Assembly: GCF_963674635.1 (NCBI RefSeq)
Contig: NZ_OY771475.1
Location: forward strand, 2,356,001 to 2,420,000
Length of the DNA stretch: 64,000 bases
Direction of reading: 5' to 3'
From: Breoghania sp.
GTDB lineage: Bacteria > Pseudomonadota > Alphaproteobacteria > Rhizobiales > Stappiaceae
Shown here: one piece after another, positions 53,037-62,656 of the stretch
How the letters are laid out: every line of letters begins with the position of its first letter
Numbering within the stretch: the first letter of the stretch is position 1
Translations under genes and position numbers: made by a program
The notes under the pieces: model-generated
What the model was told of the DNA's origin: nothing
Databases searched by the model: none
The model's input: only the letters and a program-made list of their open reading frames with translations

Positions 53037-53411
53037 TCTCGTCCTTTCGCCCACCCGGGGCCTGCGCACGGTCCGTCCACAATGCCGGGTGCATCGCCTT
53101 GCGTCCTAGCGGCCGGCGTTTCCCAGATGGTGCCCCCATACCAGAAGCACAACAGGACGTCCCATCGCCGCAACGCATAATCCTATCCGCGTCCTGTCTA
53201 TGCCGCCTCATCCCCATGGGCAAGCGGAGGCTTGTCCGGCAGCGTGTAAACGAAGCCTTACCGGCTCGCTCACCATTCCCTAACCCTCTTTGAAATCAGG
53301 AAAATTTAACCAAGCTTCTTAAGCAGCTTCCAACCCGCCGCCCGTATGTTGGTTCACGTCAAACAAGGCGACCGGACAAGAAAAAACATTGCCGGTCACG
53401 GGAGAGCGAAA
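53037..53411. other. Intergenic region between divergent tldE and DUF6101
   Basis: About 375 bases with no credible gene. The part from about 53270 to 53330 is AT-rich relative to its surroundings (AAAATTTAACC) and probably holds the DUF6101 promoter. No tRNA or repeat is visible. Confidence 0.6.
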
Positions 53412-54002
53412 TTGAGGCGTCAAACAGCAAAACACGGGGTACGACCCGTGCAACAGGAGACGTGTGCGCGTCTGGACCCCATGACGCTGCCAACCACCTT
53501 CCCTGTCGGACTTTGCGGCAGCGAAGGTGGTCTGGCGGGCGCGGATGTCCACCTTGATCGTGGCACCGTCATCGTAACCCGCCGCCTGAACGGACGGCGC
53601 AATCAGGTTTATCTCAAGCTTCGGGACTATCTCGGCGTCGCAGCGCGGATCAGCCACCCGGCGGAAACCGACGACGCGATGGAAGTGACGCTGGAACTTG
53701 TCCACCCCGACCCGTCGTTCTCGCTGGTGCTGCACGAAGGCGCAGGACTTGAGAACGTGGTGGCCGACTGGCAGGGCTGGGCCCGCCGTCTGGGGCTGCC
53801 GCTTCTCATGATCGACGCCGATGGCGCAGTGAGCGAGGTTGCCGGGGCTCCCAATCGGGTCGCGGTCGGCAGACCGGGTCCTCGGCGGCGATCTTCTGTG
53901 CTGCGTGATCGCCGTCCCCGTTTTCTTGTTCGGCGCAAGCCGGGCTTTGCCGGCATGATGCCGGTGCATGGATGCGAGAGCGAGATCATCGCACGGCGCT
54001 GA
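53412..54002 (+). CDS. DUF6101 family protein
   Basis: A 196-residue protein of a Rhizobiales family (DUF6101). The conserved centre is DVHLDRGTVIVTRRLNGRRN followed by hydrophobic strands (AMEVTLELVHPDPSFSLVL) and a basic C-terminal part with RRPRFLVRRKPG. I start at TTG 53412, which gives MRRQTAKHGVRPVQQ and has GGAGA six bases upstream; an ATG at 53481 is a shorter alternative. No signal peptide or membrane helix is evident, so it should be cytoplasmic. Function unknown. A strong bidirectional terminator follows. Confidence 0.8.
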   Translation: MRRQTAKHGVRPVQQETCARLDPMTLPTTFPVGLCGSEGGLAGADVHLDRGTVIVTRRLNGRRNQVYLKLRDYLGVAARISHPAETDDAMEVTLELVHPDPSFSLVLHEGAGLENVVADWQGWARRLGLPLLMIDADGAVSEVAGAPNRVAVGRPGPRRRSSVLRDRRPRFLVRRKPGFAGMMPVHGCESEIIARR

Positions 54003-54030
54003 TCCGTCCGGCTCTCCGACATCGAACACA

Positions 54031-54066
54031 AAAGCCCGCTCGCGCTCCGAGCGGGCTTTTTCGTTT
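54031..54066. terminator. Bidirectional Rho-independent terminator
   Basis: Perfect 12-bp stem (AAAGCCCGCTCG / CGAGCGGGCTTT) with loop CGCTC, preceded by A residues and followed by TTTTTCGTTT, between the DUF6101 gene and the convergent patatin-like gene. Confidence 0.9.
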
Positions 54067-54084
54067 CTCCGGGTCAGATAGTCG

Positions 54085-54918
54085 TCAGCCGATCCCGGCC
54101 AGAAGCGGCTCCAGCTTGGAGCGCAACTCCTCCTTCACCGGTTCGCAGGCGCGCAGGATCTCTTCGGCCTTCAGAAAATTGAGAACACGGAAGGAGTCCA
54201 GATCGGGCCGGATCAGAATGTCGGGAGGCGAGGTTTTGAGTTTCTGGCTCGTAATGGTGTGCATCAGGATCTGGGTCGCACCGAACACGCTGTCCGCGGC
54301 GGAGGGTATCGTGCGGCCCTTGCGCGGCACTGGCGCTCCGACCACGTCCACCGCGATTACAACATCAAGATCATTGGGCAGAAGATCGAAGGGCAGCGGA
54401 TTGACCACGCCCCCATCCACCATGACACGGTTCTCGAAGGCGACCGGCTTGAAGACAACGGGGATCGCGATGGAGGCGGCAATCGCCTGGTGCAGGTCTC
54501 CGGAACGGATCGCCACTTCCTTGCAATCGTAGAAATCGGCGGCAACCACGGTCAGCGGGATCTTCAGGTCGGCAAACTCCCGCGGGAGTTTGGAACCGAC
54601 GAAAACCTCAAGCACCCGCAAGGCGTTGAACTGGGCGAACCCGCCGCCGGCGAACCAGTCGACGAAACGCGCCGGACGCAGTTTCCATACGCGGGCAAGC
54701 GCATCGCTTCGCTTTCGGAAGGTGGATGTGGCGACCTCGCGGATTTCCGCGCCGGACAAGCCGCTGCAATAGGCCCCGCCCATGATGGACCCGATGGATG
54801 CCCCTGCCACGGCAACAGGCTTCACTCCCATCTCATCAAGGGCTTCCAGAACAGGGATATGCGCAAGCCCTCGCGCACCGCCACCGCCCAATGCCAAGCC
54901 GATCCGCGGTGAAGCCAT
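54085..54918 (-). CDS. Patatin-like phospholipase (RssA/YlbK-like)
   Basis: Patatin-fold serine hydrolase of 277 residues. Catalytic features: oxyanion loop GLALGGGGARGLAHIPVL, nucleophile elbow VAGASIGSIMGGAY (GxSxG), and catalytic Asp in VMVDGGVVNPLP. It is close to the RssA/NTE-type group. It starts at ATG 54918 with GGGAGT seven bases upstream; frames extending to 55038 run into unlikely sequence. Probably cytoplasmic or membrane-associated; the substrate is unknown. It ends near a shared terminator, after the alpha/beta hydrolase gene on the same strand. Confidence 0.9.
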   Translation of the reverse strand: MASPRIGLALGGGGARGLAHIPVLEALDEMGVKPVAVAGASIGSIMGGAYCSGLSGAEIREVATSTFRKRSDALARVWKLRPARFVDWFAGGGFAQFNALRVLEVFVGSKLPREFADLKIPLTVVAADFYDCKEVAIRSGDLHQAIAASIAIPVVFKPVAFENRVMVDGGVVNPLPFDLLPNDLDVVIAVDVVGAPVPRKGRTIPSAADSVFGATQILMHTITSQKLKTSPPDILIRPDLDSFRVLNFLKAEEILRACEPVKEELRSKLEPLLAGIG

Positions 54919-55059
54919 GTCCGAAACTCCCTGAAACGCCAAACGAGGGCGGGTTCTTGTGCGACGAAGGCCTTTGCCATGCCCTATCCCTTTGACTTGG
55001 ATATGACGGGACGGGCGCGCAAGCGTCTGCTGCCGCAAAATACGGGAATCTCAGCTGTT

Positions 55060-55965
55060 TCAGCGCCTCAGGAAGGCGAGCAACGCCTCTGCGGTCTCCT
55101 CAGGGTTCTCCTCCGCCACGAAGTGTCCGGCATTGATGGCCTGCCCCTGCGCACCCGGGGCCCATTCGCGCCACACATCAAGCGGCGAACTGCCCGGCGC
55201 GAGGCCGTGCCCGCCCCAAAGGGCGAGCAAGGGCACGTCGATAGTGCGCCCGGCTTCCCGGTCGGCCGCGTCCTGATCCATATCGAGCCCCGCGCCCGCG
55301 CGATAATCCTCGCAAAGCGCGTGGATGCGTGCGGGGTCGGCAAAGAAGGTCCGGTAATGTTCCAGCGCCCGTGCATCGAAGACGGAGAGATTGCGCGCCG
55401 CCGTCCAGCTCGCCAATGTGTGCTGCAGATAGTAGGTGCTCGCGCCCGAAATGAGGTTTTCCGGCAGCGGATAGGGCTGGGCAAGGAACAGCCAGTGGTA
55501 GATCTTCAGCCCGTAGCGCCAATCCATCTGCCGCCAGTATTCCAGCGTCGGCAGGATATCGAGCACGGCGATACGGGTGAGCCGGTCCCCATGATCGAGC
55601 CCCATGCGATAGGCGACGCGCGCGCCCCGGTCGTGGCCGACAAGCGCAAAGCTCTCGTGGCCGAGCCGCGTCATCATCGCGGCAATGTCCTGCCCCATGG
55701 CGCGCTTGGAATAGCCCTGACCGGCCTGCGAAGCGGGAATGGAGCTTTGACCGTAACCGCGCAGATCCGGAATGATGCAGGTGAAGTGTTTCGACAGGTC
55801 CGGCACCACCTTGTGCCACATGACGCCGCATTGCGGATATCCGTGCAGCAGCACGAGGGGTGGCCCCTCACCACCGATGCGAACATGGAGTGTGGCGCCA
55901 TCGCCCTCCACCATGCGGGTCTCGAATCCGGGAAAAAGCTCGGGAAGGTTCGGCACGGCCATCAT
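55060..55965 (-). CDS. Alpha/beta hydrolase, haloacetate-dehalogenase-like
   Basis: Alpha/beta hydrolase of about 301 residues. The nucleophile elbow is GHDRGARVAYRMG with aspartate as nucleophile, and the histidine is in AGHFVAEE. The D-R-G-A-R pattern, the following VLDILPT aspartate, and the His-Trp pair in YHWLFLAQPYPLPE match the arginines, catalytic aspartate and halide-binding His-Trp of fluoroacetate dehalogenase. This suggests an FAcD-like enzyme, but related epoxide hydrolases share the scaffold. Start ATG 55965 or 55962. Its 3' end lies just upstream of the patatin gene. Confidence 0.82.
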   Translation of the reverse strand: MMAVPNLPELFPGFETRMVEGDGATLHVRIGGEGPPLVLLHGYPQCGVMWHKVVPDLSKHFTCIIPDLRGYGQSSIPASQAGQGYSKRAMGQDIAAMMTRLGHESFALVGHDRGARVAYRMGLDHGDRLTRIAVLDILPTLEYWRQMDWRYGLKIYHWLFLAQPYPLPENLISGASTYYLQHTLASWTAARNLSVFDARALEHYRTFFADPARIHALCEDYRAGAGLDMDQDAADREAGRTIDVPLLALWGGHGLAPGSSPLDVWREWAPGAQGQAINAGHFVAEENPEETAEALLAFLRR

Positions 55966-56044
55966 CCTCTGGCGATTTTTGCGCAAGGATGAGGGATTTG
56001 ATAGTCCCCGACAATTCACCTAACGGCGATAGCAGGACCCGAAC

Positions 56045-56078
56045 AGACAAAGGCCGGAGCAAGCCCCGGCCTTTGCAA
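56045..56078 (-). terminator. Terminator downstream of purD
   Basis: Minus-strand hairpin with 9-bp stem AAAGGCCGG / CCGGCCTTT (56049-56057 and 56066-56074) and 8-base loop, followed by a moderately T-rich stretch (TTTGTCTGTTC). It separates purD from the hydrolase gene. Confidence 0.7.
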
Positions 56079-56105
56079 AGAGAATTGAGAGGTCAAAAGG
56101 GCGGC

Positions 56106-57389
<1,284 letters not shown>

Positions 57390-57519
57390 GGGAACCCCGT
57401 CGCGATTTCGTGTTGCGCGCGGTCTAGCACGGGAAGACGCTCAGGCAAATCGGTTCCGATCTTGACCTTGAACGCTATCCGGGCGAACTCAAGGGAGAAC
57501 AGGCCATCGCGGAGCACTC

Positions 57520-58458
57520 ATGAAAATCGATTTTCCCGGCGCTGTCGCCGATGCCGTTTCCGGCAACTGGGTCGACCGTTTTGCGCCCGAATGGCTCAAG
57601 CCCTATGCCCGCCTCGCCCGCTGGGACCGCCCGATCGGCTGGTGGCTGCTGCTCTGGCCGTGCTGGTGGTCATCTGCATTGGCGCGCGAGGCCGCCGGTT
57701 TCTGGCTGCCGAATTTCTGGCATCTGCTGCTGTTTCTGATCGGCGCCATCGCCATGCGAGGCGCGGGCTGCACCTATAACGACATCGTGGACCGCAAATT
57801 CGACGCCATGGTGGAGCGCACTCGCTCCCGCCCCATCCCCAGCGGTCAGGTGAGCGTCGCGCAAGCCGTCATCTTCATGGGGCTTCAGGCCTTGGCCGGG
57901 CTGGTGGTGCTGCTGCAGTTCAACACCTACACCATCATCCTCGGATTCTGCTCGCTCGGCGTGGTTGCGGCCTATCCCTTCATGAAGCGGATCACCTACT
58001 GGCCGCAGTCGGTGCTGGGGCTTGCTTTCAACTGGGGTGCGCTCGTGGGCTGGAGCGCCACGCAAGGCAAACTCGGTTTGCCCGCGATCGCGCTTTATGC
58101 CGGAGGCATCCTGTGGACCATCGGCTATGACACGATCTATGCCCATCAGGACAAGGAAGACGATGCGCTGATCGGAGTAAAATCCACCGCACGGCTTTTC
58201 GGAAACTGGACGGAAACCGCCGTTACGGTGCTCTATCTTGGCGCGACGGTTCTTTTCGTTCTGGCGGCAACGCTGGCCGATGCCGGACCGCTCGCCTTTC
58301 TCGGCCTTGCCGCAGGCGCGGTGCATTTCATCTGGCAGATCATCCGTCTCGACATCGACGACAATGACCAGTGCCTCATGCTCTTCCGCTCCAACAAGGT
58401 CTATGGCTGGATCCTGTTTGCGGGCTTCACGCTGGATGCCCTGATCGCCAATTTCTGA
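57520..58458 (+). CDS. ubiA: 4-hydroxybenzoate polyprenyltransferase
   Basis: Membrane prenyltransferase of ubiquinone synthesis. The 312-residue protein has about eight helices with the Mg-diphosphate motif GCTYNDIVDRKFDAMVERTRSRPIPSG (NDxxDxxxD) and the second motif YAHQDKEDDALIGVKSTARLF. It is of the long bacterial UbiA type. It starts at ATG 57520, is divergent from purD, and is followed after about 95 bases by the ABM-domain gene. Confidence 0.95.
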   Translation: MKIDFPGAVADAVSGNWVDRFAPEWLKPYARLARWDRPIGWWLLLWPCWWSSALAREAAGFWLPNFWHLLLFLIGAIAMRGAGCTYNDIVDRKFDAMVERTRSRPIPSGQVSVAQAVIFMGLQALAGLVVLLQFNTYTIILGFCSLGVVAAYPFMKRITYWPQSVLGLAFNWGALVGWSATQGKLGLPAIALYAGGILWTIGYDTIYAHQDKEDDALIGVKSTARLFGNWTETAVTVLYLGATVLFVLAATLADAGPLAFLGLAAGAVHFIWQIIRLDIDDNDQCLMLFRSNKVYGWILFAGFTLDALIANF

Positions 58459-58554
58459 GGCTCCCATCGCCTTTTGGTCGAACAGACGCGGCGCGCGCAA
58501 TTTATCAGGATAAGTGACAGGGCGGCATGAACCGCCCGATCACAGGAGGAAGAC

Positions 58555-58914
58555 ATGAGCGAGCATGTTCACTGGGTGCTGGAAGTCGAACTCAAGGCAA
58601 ATGCGGACAGCGATCTGCGTGCCTTGATGCTGGAAATGGTCGGGGCGACCAAGGCCGACGAGCCCGGCGCGCTGAACTATGAATGGTATTTCAACGAGGC
58701 GGGCACCGTCTGCCACATCTATGAGCGCTATGCCAGTTCAGATGCGGCGCTGATTCATCTCGGCAATTTCGGCACGAAATTCGCCAGCCGCTTCCTGGGT
58801 CTGGTACGGCCGACGCGCATGACGGTCTATGGTCCTGCCGATGACAAGCTGCGCTCCGCCCTGGCCCAGATGAACGCCACGTTCATGGACGAAGTTGGCG
58901 GCTTCACCCGCTAG
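58555..58914 (+). CDS. Antibiotic biosynthesis monooxygenase (ABM) domain protein
   Basis: A 119-residue protein of the ABM superfamily, a ferredoxin-like fold that includes quinol monooxygenase YgiN. The core is ADSDLRALMLEMVGATKADEPGALNYEWYFNEAGTVCHIYERYASSDAALIHLG. Members are cofactor-free oxygenases or simple structural homologues; activity here is unproven. A RBS-like GGAGGA is seven bases before ATG 58555. Proximity to ubiA hints at quinone metabolism, but this may be chance. It is convergent with tadA. Confidence 0.85.
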   Translation: MSEHVHWVLEVELKANADSDLRALMLEMVGATKADEPGALNYEWYFNEAGTVCHIYERYASSDAALIHLGNFGTKFASRFLGLVRPTRMTVYGPADDKLRSALAQMNATFMDEVGGFTR

Positions 58915-58931
58915 GGTGATGTCCACGGATG

Positions 58932-59390
58932 TCAGCCGCGCCGCGCCTTGAAGAAGTCCTTCAGGATGCGGCCGGCGCGCTGCTCACCGATACCGGAATA
59001 GACTTCGGGCGCGTGGTGACAGGTTGGCTGGCAGAAGAAGCGCGGCCCGTGTTCCACCGCCCCGCCCTTGACGTCTCCCGCCCCGAAATACAGCCGCCGG
59101 ATGCGCGCGAAGGAAATCGCGCCCGCGCACATGGCGCAGGGCTCCAGCGTCACATAGAGATCGCAGTCGCCCAGCCGCTGCGAGCCGAGGCGGGACGCCG
59201 CCTGCCGGATCGCCAACACCTCCGCATGGGCGGTGGGGTCATTGTCGGCGAGCGTCCGGTTTCCGGCCGATGCGATCACCTCGCCTTCGCACACGATCAC
59301 AGCGCCCACCGGCACCTCTCCGCGCGCGGCGGCAGCTTCGGCCTCTTTCAGGGCTTCGTCCATGAAAGACAGGGGGCGGGTGCGTGTCAT
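58932..59390 (-). CDS. tadA: tRNA-specific adenosine deaminase
   Basis: Deaminates the wobble adenosine of tRNA-Arg(ACG) to inosine; usually essential. The 152-residue protein has the zinc and catalytic motifs PTAHAEVLAIRQA (HAE) and LEPCAMCAGAISFARIRRL (PCxxC). ATG 59390 is chosen; the frame goes on upstream through improbable sequence opposite the pseudouridine synthase gene. It is divergent from that gene, an arrangement shared across Rhizobiales. Confidence 0.94.
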   Translation of the reverse strand: MTRTRPLSFMDEALKEAEAAAARGEVPVGAVIVCEGEVIASAGNRTLADNDPTAHAEVLAIRQAASRLGSQRLGDCDLYVTLEPCAMCAGAISFARIRRLYFGAGDVKGGAVEHGPRFFCQPTCHHAPEVYSGIGEQRAGRILKDFFKARRG

Positions 59391-59535
59391 GGCGACCAAG
59401 CTAATGCCGCGCGCCGCCTCTGCAAAGCTTCGCAAGGGCGCTCCTTGCCATAATCCGCAAGTTTCGCGCCGATTTCTGCGCATCATGCGCGCTATTTCGT
59501 TTCCGTGTGCCGCGTCCTCTGCTATCACCCGCTGC

Positions 59536-60711
59536 ATGTCCAAGGAAACACCGAAATCCATCGACCAGTCCGCTGCGTCCGATGCCGAAAAGGGCGAACG
59601 CATCGCGAAAGTCATGGCGCGCGCAGGGCTGTGCTCGCGCCGCGAAGCCGAGAGCTGGATCGCCGCCGGGCGCGTCGAACTCAACGGTCGCAAGCTGACA
59701 ACCCCCGCCGTGACCGTCACGGGTAAGGATCGCGTCGTGGTGGACGGCGCGGCGCTGCCGACGCGCGAGCGCACGCGGCTGTGGCTCTACAACAAGCCCA
59801 AGGGCATCGTGACGACCAACCGCGATCCGGAAGGTCGCCCGACCGTGTTCGACCGGCTGCCCAAGGATCTGCCGCGGGTGATGAGCGTCGGGCGTCTCGA
59901 CATCAACACCGAAGGCCTGCTGCTGCTTACCAACGATGGCGGTCTGGCGCGTGTGCTGGAATTGCCCGCCACCGGCTGGCTGCGCCGCTACCGTGTGCGC
60001 GCCCATGGCAAGGTTACACAGGCGGACCTTGATGCGCTGCGCAATGGCATCGCCATCGACGGGGTTTTCTATGGCTCCATCGAGGCCGAGCTCGACCGCG
60101 AGCAGGGGTCCAACATGTGGATGACGCTTGCGCTGCGCGAAGGCAAGAACCGCGAAGTGAAGCGCGTGCTGGAGCATCTGGGCCTTTCGGTGAACCGTCT
60201 GATCCGCGTCTCCTTCGGCCCGTTCCAGCTGGCAGACCTGCCCGAAGGCACCGTGCGCGAAATTCGCGGACGTGTGCTGCGAGAACAGCTCGGCGAGAAG
60301 CTTGCCAAGGAAGCAGGGGCCGATTTCGAGGCCCCTGTCACTCAGCGCCAACCGCAGGAGAAAAAACCCGCGGCCAAGAAGGCAACTGGCGGCAAGCCCG
60401 GTGGCGGATCAAAGAAAGCCGGTCCGGCCAAACCCGGCTGGATCAGCACCCGCCACGGTGAGGAAGCCCACGACAAGGCGCAGGCGCGCAAGCGGCAAGG
60501 TCCGCAGGGCCGTTCCGGCAAGCCTGCCACAGCCGGCAAGCCAATGGGGGCGGGCAAGCCTGCCGCTGCAGGTGCAAAGCCAGCGGGACCCAGGCCAGCA
60601 AGTGCTGCGGGCGGACCGAAGGGGCGCGGGGCCGGATCCAAGCTTCCGGCCAATGCGCGGCCCGGCGGCACAGGCGGGCGAGGCCGGCGCGGCCGCACTC
60701 CGAAATCGTAA
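59536..60711 (+). CDS. RluB-type rRNA pseudouridine synthase with long basic tail
   Basis: Large-subunit rRNA pseudouridine synthase (RluB/RsuA group), 391 residues. An N-terminal S4 RNA-binding domain (ERIAKVMARAGLCSRREAES) is followed by the catalytic domain with the aspartate in SVGRLDINTEGLLLLTNDGG and the GKNREVKRVLEHLGL motif. After about residue 250 there is a roughly 140-residue Lys/Arg/Gly/Pro/Ala-rich tail with repeated GKP units, probably disordered and RNA-binding. The start is unclear because no ribosome site is evident before ATG 59536. It is followed by rsmD, probably in the same transcript. Confidence 0.92.
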   Translation: MSKETPKSIDQSAASDAEKGERIAKVMARAGLCSRREAESWIAAGRVELNGRKLTTPAVTVTGKDRVVVDGAALPTRERTRLWLYNKPKGIVTTNRDPEGRPTVFDRLPKDLPRVMSVGRLDINTEGLLLLTNDGGLARVLELPATGWLRRYRVRAHGKVTQADLDALRNGIAIDGVFYGSIEAELDREQGSNMWMTLALREGKNREVKRVLEHLGLSVNRLIRVSFGPFQLADLPEGTVREIRGRVLREQLGEKLAKEAGADFEAPVTQRQPQEKKPAAKKATGGKPGGGSKKAGPAKPGWISTRHGEEAHDKAQARKRQGPQGRSGKPATAGKPMGAGKPAAAGAKPAGPRPASAAGGPKGRGAGSKLPANARPGGTGGRGRRGRTPKS

Positions 60712-60737
60712 GACCAGCCTTCAGGATCTGATTTTCC

Positions 60738-61298
60738 ATGCGCATCGTCTCGGGCCGTTTTCGCGGCACCCAGCTTGCAACACCCAAGGGGGACGGCACC
60801 CGTCCGACCTCCGACCGGCTGCGTGAGACCATCTTCAACATTCTCGCCCACGGACATGACGATGCGGTCGAGGGCGCGCGGGTTCTGGATCTCTTCGCAG
60901 GCACCGGCGCGCTCGGGCTTGAGGCGCTGAGCCGGGGCGCGAAGGCGTGTGTCTTTGTGGAAGAGGCTGTGGAGCCTCGCGGACTGATCCGGCGCAACGT
61001 TGAGGCCATGGGGCTGACCGGGACGACCAAGATCTTCCGCCGGGACGCCACGAGCCTTGGCAGCGCAGGCACCATCGAGCCCTTCGATCTTGTGTTTCTC
61101 GACCCGCCCTATCGCAAGGGATTGGGCGAGAAGGCACTGGCCTCGGCAGCCGCGGGCGGATGGATGAAACCGGACGCGCTGTGTGTCTGGGAAGAAGCCG
61201 CGGATGCGGCCATCGAGGTGCCTTCCGGGTTCACGCTTCTCGATGAACGTGTGGCGGGCGACAGCAAGATCGTGTTTCTGCGCGCCCCCTCAGCCTGA
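60738..61298 (+). CDS. rsmD: 16S rRNA (guanine(966)-N(2))-methyltransferase
   Basis: AdoMet-dependent N2 methyltransferase for G966 of 16S rRNA. The 186-residue protein begins MRIVSGRFRGTQLATPKG, has the conserved PTSDRLRETIFNIL, motif I VLDLFAGTGALGLEALSRGA and the catalytic motif LVFLDPPYRKGLG. It lies 26 bases after the pseudouridine synthase gene, matching a common rhizobial pair, and its end is close to the convergent tetR gene. Confidence 0.95.
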   Translation: MRIVSGRFRGTQLATPKGDGTRPTSDRLRETIFNILAHGHDDAVEGARVLDLFAGTGALGLEALSRGAKACVFVEEAVEPRGLIRRNVEAMGLTGTTKIFRRDATSLGSAGTIEPFDLVFLDPPYRKGLGEKALASAAAGGWMKPDALCVWEEAADAAIEVPSGFTLLDERVAGDSKIVFLRAPSA

Positions 61299-61317
61299 CG
61301 TCCGCCCGCCCCTCGCC

Positions 61318-61914
61318 TCAGTTCACACGCAGAGCTTCGATGCCACGGGCGATGTCGTCCGCCAGATAGGGCACGCGATCAGCCGCATCGGTGCGCTGGG
61401 CGTAAGTGCGCAGGCCGAAGATATCCGCCTGCAAGCGCCATGCGAGGCGTTCTGGATCGGCATCGGCGGGAAGCTCTCCAGCCTCACGCGCGGTATGAAA
61501 AGCGTCTTTGAACACCCCCTCCATCGCCCGCATCATGTCTTCCGCCAGACGGCGCAACTTCGGATCTTCGTCCGGAGTTTCCAGAAGCGTCTTCACAAGC
61601 ATGCAGGCGCGCGCTGGCGCGTCATCGCCTGCCGGACGCCCGATGCCACGAATATGCGCGGCAAGCCCGGACAAGGTGGTCCCGCCTCGCGCAACCGTTT
61701 CCTCGAAATTGCGGCGCGCAGCTTCGCTGTAGGCCCTGAGCGCCTCGCAGAACAACTCTTCCTTTGAGCCGAAGGCCGCGTAGATCGAGCCCGGGCGTAG
61801 ATCGAGTGCTTTTTCCAGATCCTTCAGTGACGTGCCCTGATAGCCCTTCGCCCAGAAAAGCCGGAGCGCCTTCTGGAGCGTTTCCTGACGGTCGAATGCT
61901 GCATGCCGGGCCAT
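61318..61914 (-). CDS. TetR-family transcriptional regulator
   Basis: TetR regulator of 198 residues. The DNA-binding helix-turn-helix is LQKALRLFWAKGYQGTSLKDLEKALDLRPGSIYAAFGSKEELF (about residues 11-54), followed by a helical ligand domain with RACMLVKTLLETPDEDPKLRRLA. ATG 61914 is used; the in-frame region upstream coincides with the operator array. It is divergent from the AhpD-like gene and should repress it, and itself, from three operators in the 125-base gap. The ligand is unknown. Confidence 0.92.
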   Translation of the reverse strand: MARHAAFDRQETLQKALRLFWAKGYQGTSLKDLEKALDLRPGSIYAAFGSKEELFCEALRAYSEAARRNFEETVARGGTTLSGLAAHIRGIGRPAGDDAPARACMLVKTLLETPDEDPKLRRLAEDMMRAMEGVFKDAFHTAREAGELPADADPERLAWRLQADIFGLRTYAQRTDAADRVPYLADDIARGIEALRVN

Positions 61915-61937
61915 ATGGCGAGTCTCTCGGATAAATT

Positions 61938-61953
61938 TTGAGTGATTGCTCAA
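61938..61953. promoter_or_regulatory. TetR operator O1
   Basis: Imperfect palindrome TTGAGTGATTGCTCAA, 24 bases before O2 (centre to centre) and 24 bases from the tetR start. It matches O2 read in the other direction at 15 of 16 positions. Confidence 0.75.
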
Positions 61954-61961
61954 ATATTATC

Positions 61962-61977
61962 TTGAGCGATCACTCAA
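61962..61977. promoter_or_regulatory. TetR operator O2
   Basis: Palindrome TTGAGCGATCACTCAA; its reverse complement is TTGAGTGATCGCTCAA. With O1 it forms a direct pair across the divergent promoters. Confidence 0.75.
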
Positions 61978-62003
61978 GTAAAGCTACATCGCTTCCATCA
62001 TTC

Positions 62004-62019
62004 TTGAACGCTCGCTCAA
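62004..62019. promoter_or_regulatory. TetR operator O3
   Basis: TTGAACGCTCGCTCAA, a more diverged copy with both conserved ends (TTGA and CTCAA), 42 bases from O2 centre to centre and 20 bases before the AhpD-like start. Confidence 0.65.
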
Positions 62020-62039
62020 TATTTAAGAAGGAAGCCGTA

Positions 62040-62609
62040 ATGACCGATTTCACGATCCACACGCTGGACAGCGCACCTGAGGAAAGCCGCCCGTTTCTGG
62101 AAGACAGTCTGAAGAGTTTTAGCCGTGTGCCGGGCCTTCATGGGGTGATGGCGGAAGCGCCTGCGCTACTGGAAGGCTACAAGGCGCTGCACAAGCTCTT
62201 TGCCCAAGACACCTCCTTCGACAAGGACGAACTGACTGTCGTCTGGCAGGCCATCAACGTGGAGCACGAATGCCACTATTGCGTCCCGGCTCACACCGGC
62301 ATTGCAAAGATGATGAAGGTGGACGACGCCATTTCCGACGCGCTGCGCAACGAGACCCCGCTGTCCAACGCCCGACTGGAAGCACTCAGAACCTTCACGC
62401 TTCAGGTCGTGCGCCAACGCGGCGACGTGACGGACCGACAAGTCCAGACCTTCCTCGACGCAGGCTTCACCAGGCGCCAGATCCTGGAGGTCATTCTGGG
62501 TGTTTCTCAGAAGGTAATGTCGAACTACACGAACCACCTGGCGCACACTCCGGTGGACAAGCCGATGCAGGCCTTTGCCTGGAAAAAGCGGCTCGAAGCC
62601 GCCGAGTGA
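62040..62609 (+). CDS. AhpD-like carboxymuconolactone decarboxylase family protein
   Basis: Protein of 189 residues in the carboxymuconolactone-decarboxylase/AhpD superfamily. The redox motif C-x2-C-x3-H is present as ECHYCVPAHTGIAK, so an alkylhydroperoxidase-like or thiol-redox activity is plausible. ATG 62040 has AGGAAG five bases upstream. Divergent from tetR across three operators, which suggests induction by the TetR ligand; a strong terminator follows. No partner such as AhpC is adjacent. Confidence 0.9.
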   Translation: MTDFTIHTLDSAPEESRPFLEDSLKSFSRVPGLHGVMAEAPALLEGYKALHKLFAQDTSFDKDELTVVWQAINVEHECHYCVPAHTGIAKMMKVDDAISDALRNETPLSNARLEALRTFTLQVVRQRGDVTDRQVQTFLDAGFTRRQILEVILGVSQKVMSNYTNHLAHTPVDKPMQAFAWKKRLEAAE

Positions 62610-62615
62610 TAAGAT

Positions 62616-62656
62616 TGGCGGCCGGGTGCGGACAGCCCGGCCGCCATTGGTTTTGC
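62616..62656 (+). terminator. Rho-independent terminator of the AhpD-like gene
   Basis: Perfect 11-bp stem (TGGCGGCCGGG / CCCGGCCGCCA) with a 9-base loop, followed by TTGGTTTTG, seven bases after the stop codon. Confidence 0.8.

Noticed and set aside
53305..53325. CtrA-like sequence TTAA...TTAA upstream of DUF6101
   Set aside because: The spacer is nine bases rather than seven, so it does not fit the CtrA consensus.
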